The notes under the pieces: model-generated | What the model was told of the DNA's origin: nothing | The model's database searches: none | Seen by the model: only the letters and a program-made list of their open reading frames with translations | Origin: CAYVZU01 sp964455935 | GTDB lineage: Bacteria; Fibrobacterota; CAYVZU01 | Reading direction: 5' to 3' | Length of the DNA stretch: 15,209 nucleotides | Assembly: GCA_964455935.1 (NCBI GenBank) | Contig: CAYVZU010000097.1 | Coordinates: 1 to 15,209, forward strand | Translations under genes and position numbers: made by a program | In this document: piece by piece, positions 15,206 through 15,209 of the stretch | Numbering within the stretch: position 1 is the stretch's first letter | Layout: the number at the start of each line of letters is the position of its first letter

Positions 15206-15209
15206 AAGG

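Overview
The window looks like part of a draft or metagenome-assembled chromosome of a diderm (Gram-negative-type) bacterium. Evidence for an outer membrane is a signal-peptide-bearing outer-membrane beta-barrel, a LolA-like periplasmic carrier and a LolCDE-type ABC transporter. A rubrerythrin tail and an exported methionine sulfoxide reductase suggest an organism that meets oxidative stress, perhaps an anaerobe or microaerophile. I cannot assign a phylum from sequence alone. Two runs of N (10 and 100 bases) interrupt the window, and the longer one hides one gene end and one gene start.

Layout. 1-140 is the end of a rubrerythrin gene, closed by a perfect hairpin terminator. 281-1048 (+) is a DUF4184 membrane protein, convergent with 1055-2272 (-), a RhlE-type DEAD-box RNA helicase. 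Divergent from the helicase is 2551-3300 (+), an exported FKBP-type prolyl isomerase with a strong terminator. 3483-4475 (+) is a membrane protein with two nucleoside-recognition (Gate) halves. On the minus strand, 5279-7528 is a soluble four-PAS sensor histidine kinase, followed by 4715-5161, a small SEC-C zinc-motif protein.

7529-8290 is a worn accessory patch. It holds a winged-helix-like fragment, three AATCGC boxes in helical phase, the C-terminal end of a BrnT-type toxin, and an intact small gene overlapping it that is probably the cognate antitoxin. 8291-8737 (+) is an exported MsrB with two plausible starts.

The main system is a tightly packed minus-strand operon from 14886 down to 8779: LolD-like ATPase, two FtsX-family permeases, a LolA-like carrier and an outer-membrane beta-barrel protein. 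Spacings are about 0-9 bases wherever they can be read. Together these could form a trans-envelope route for a lipid or lipoprotein: energised extraction at the inner membrane, periplasmic transfer, and delivery to or through the outer membrane. The cargo is unknown. Upstream of the operon, the window ends in a MITE-like element with 36-base inverted ends.
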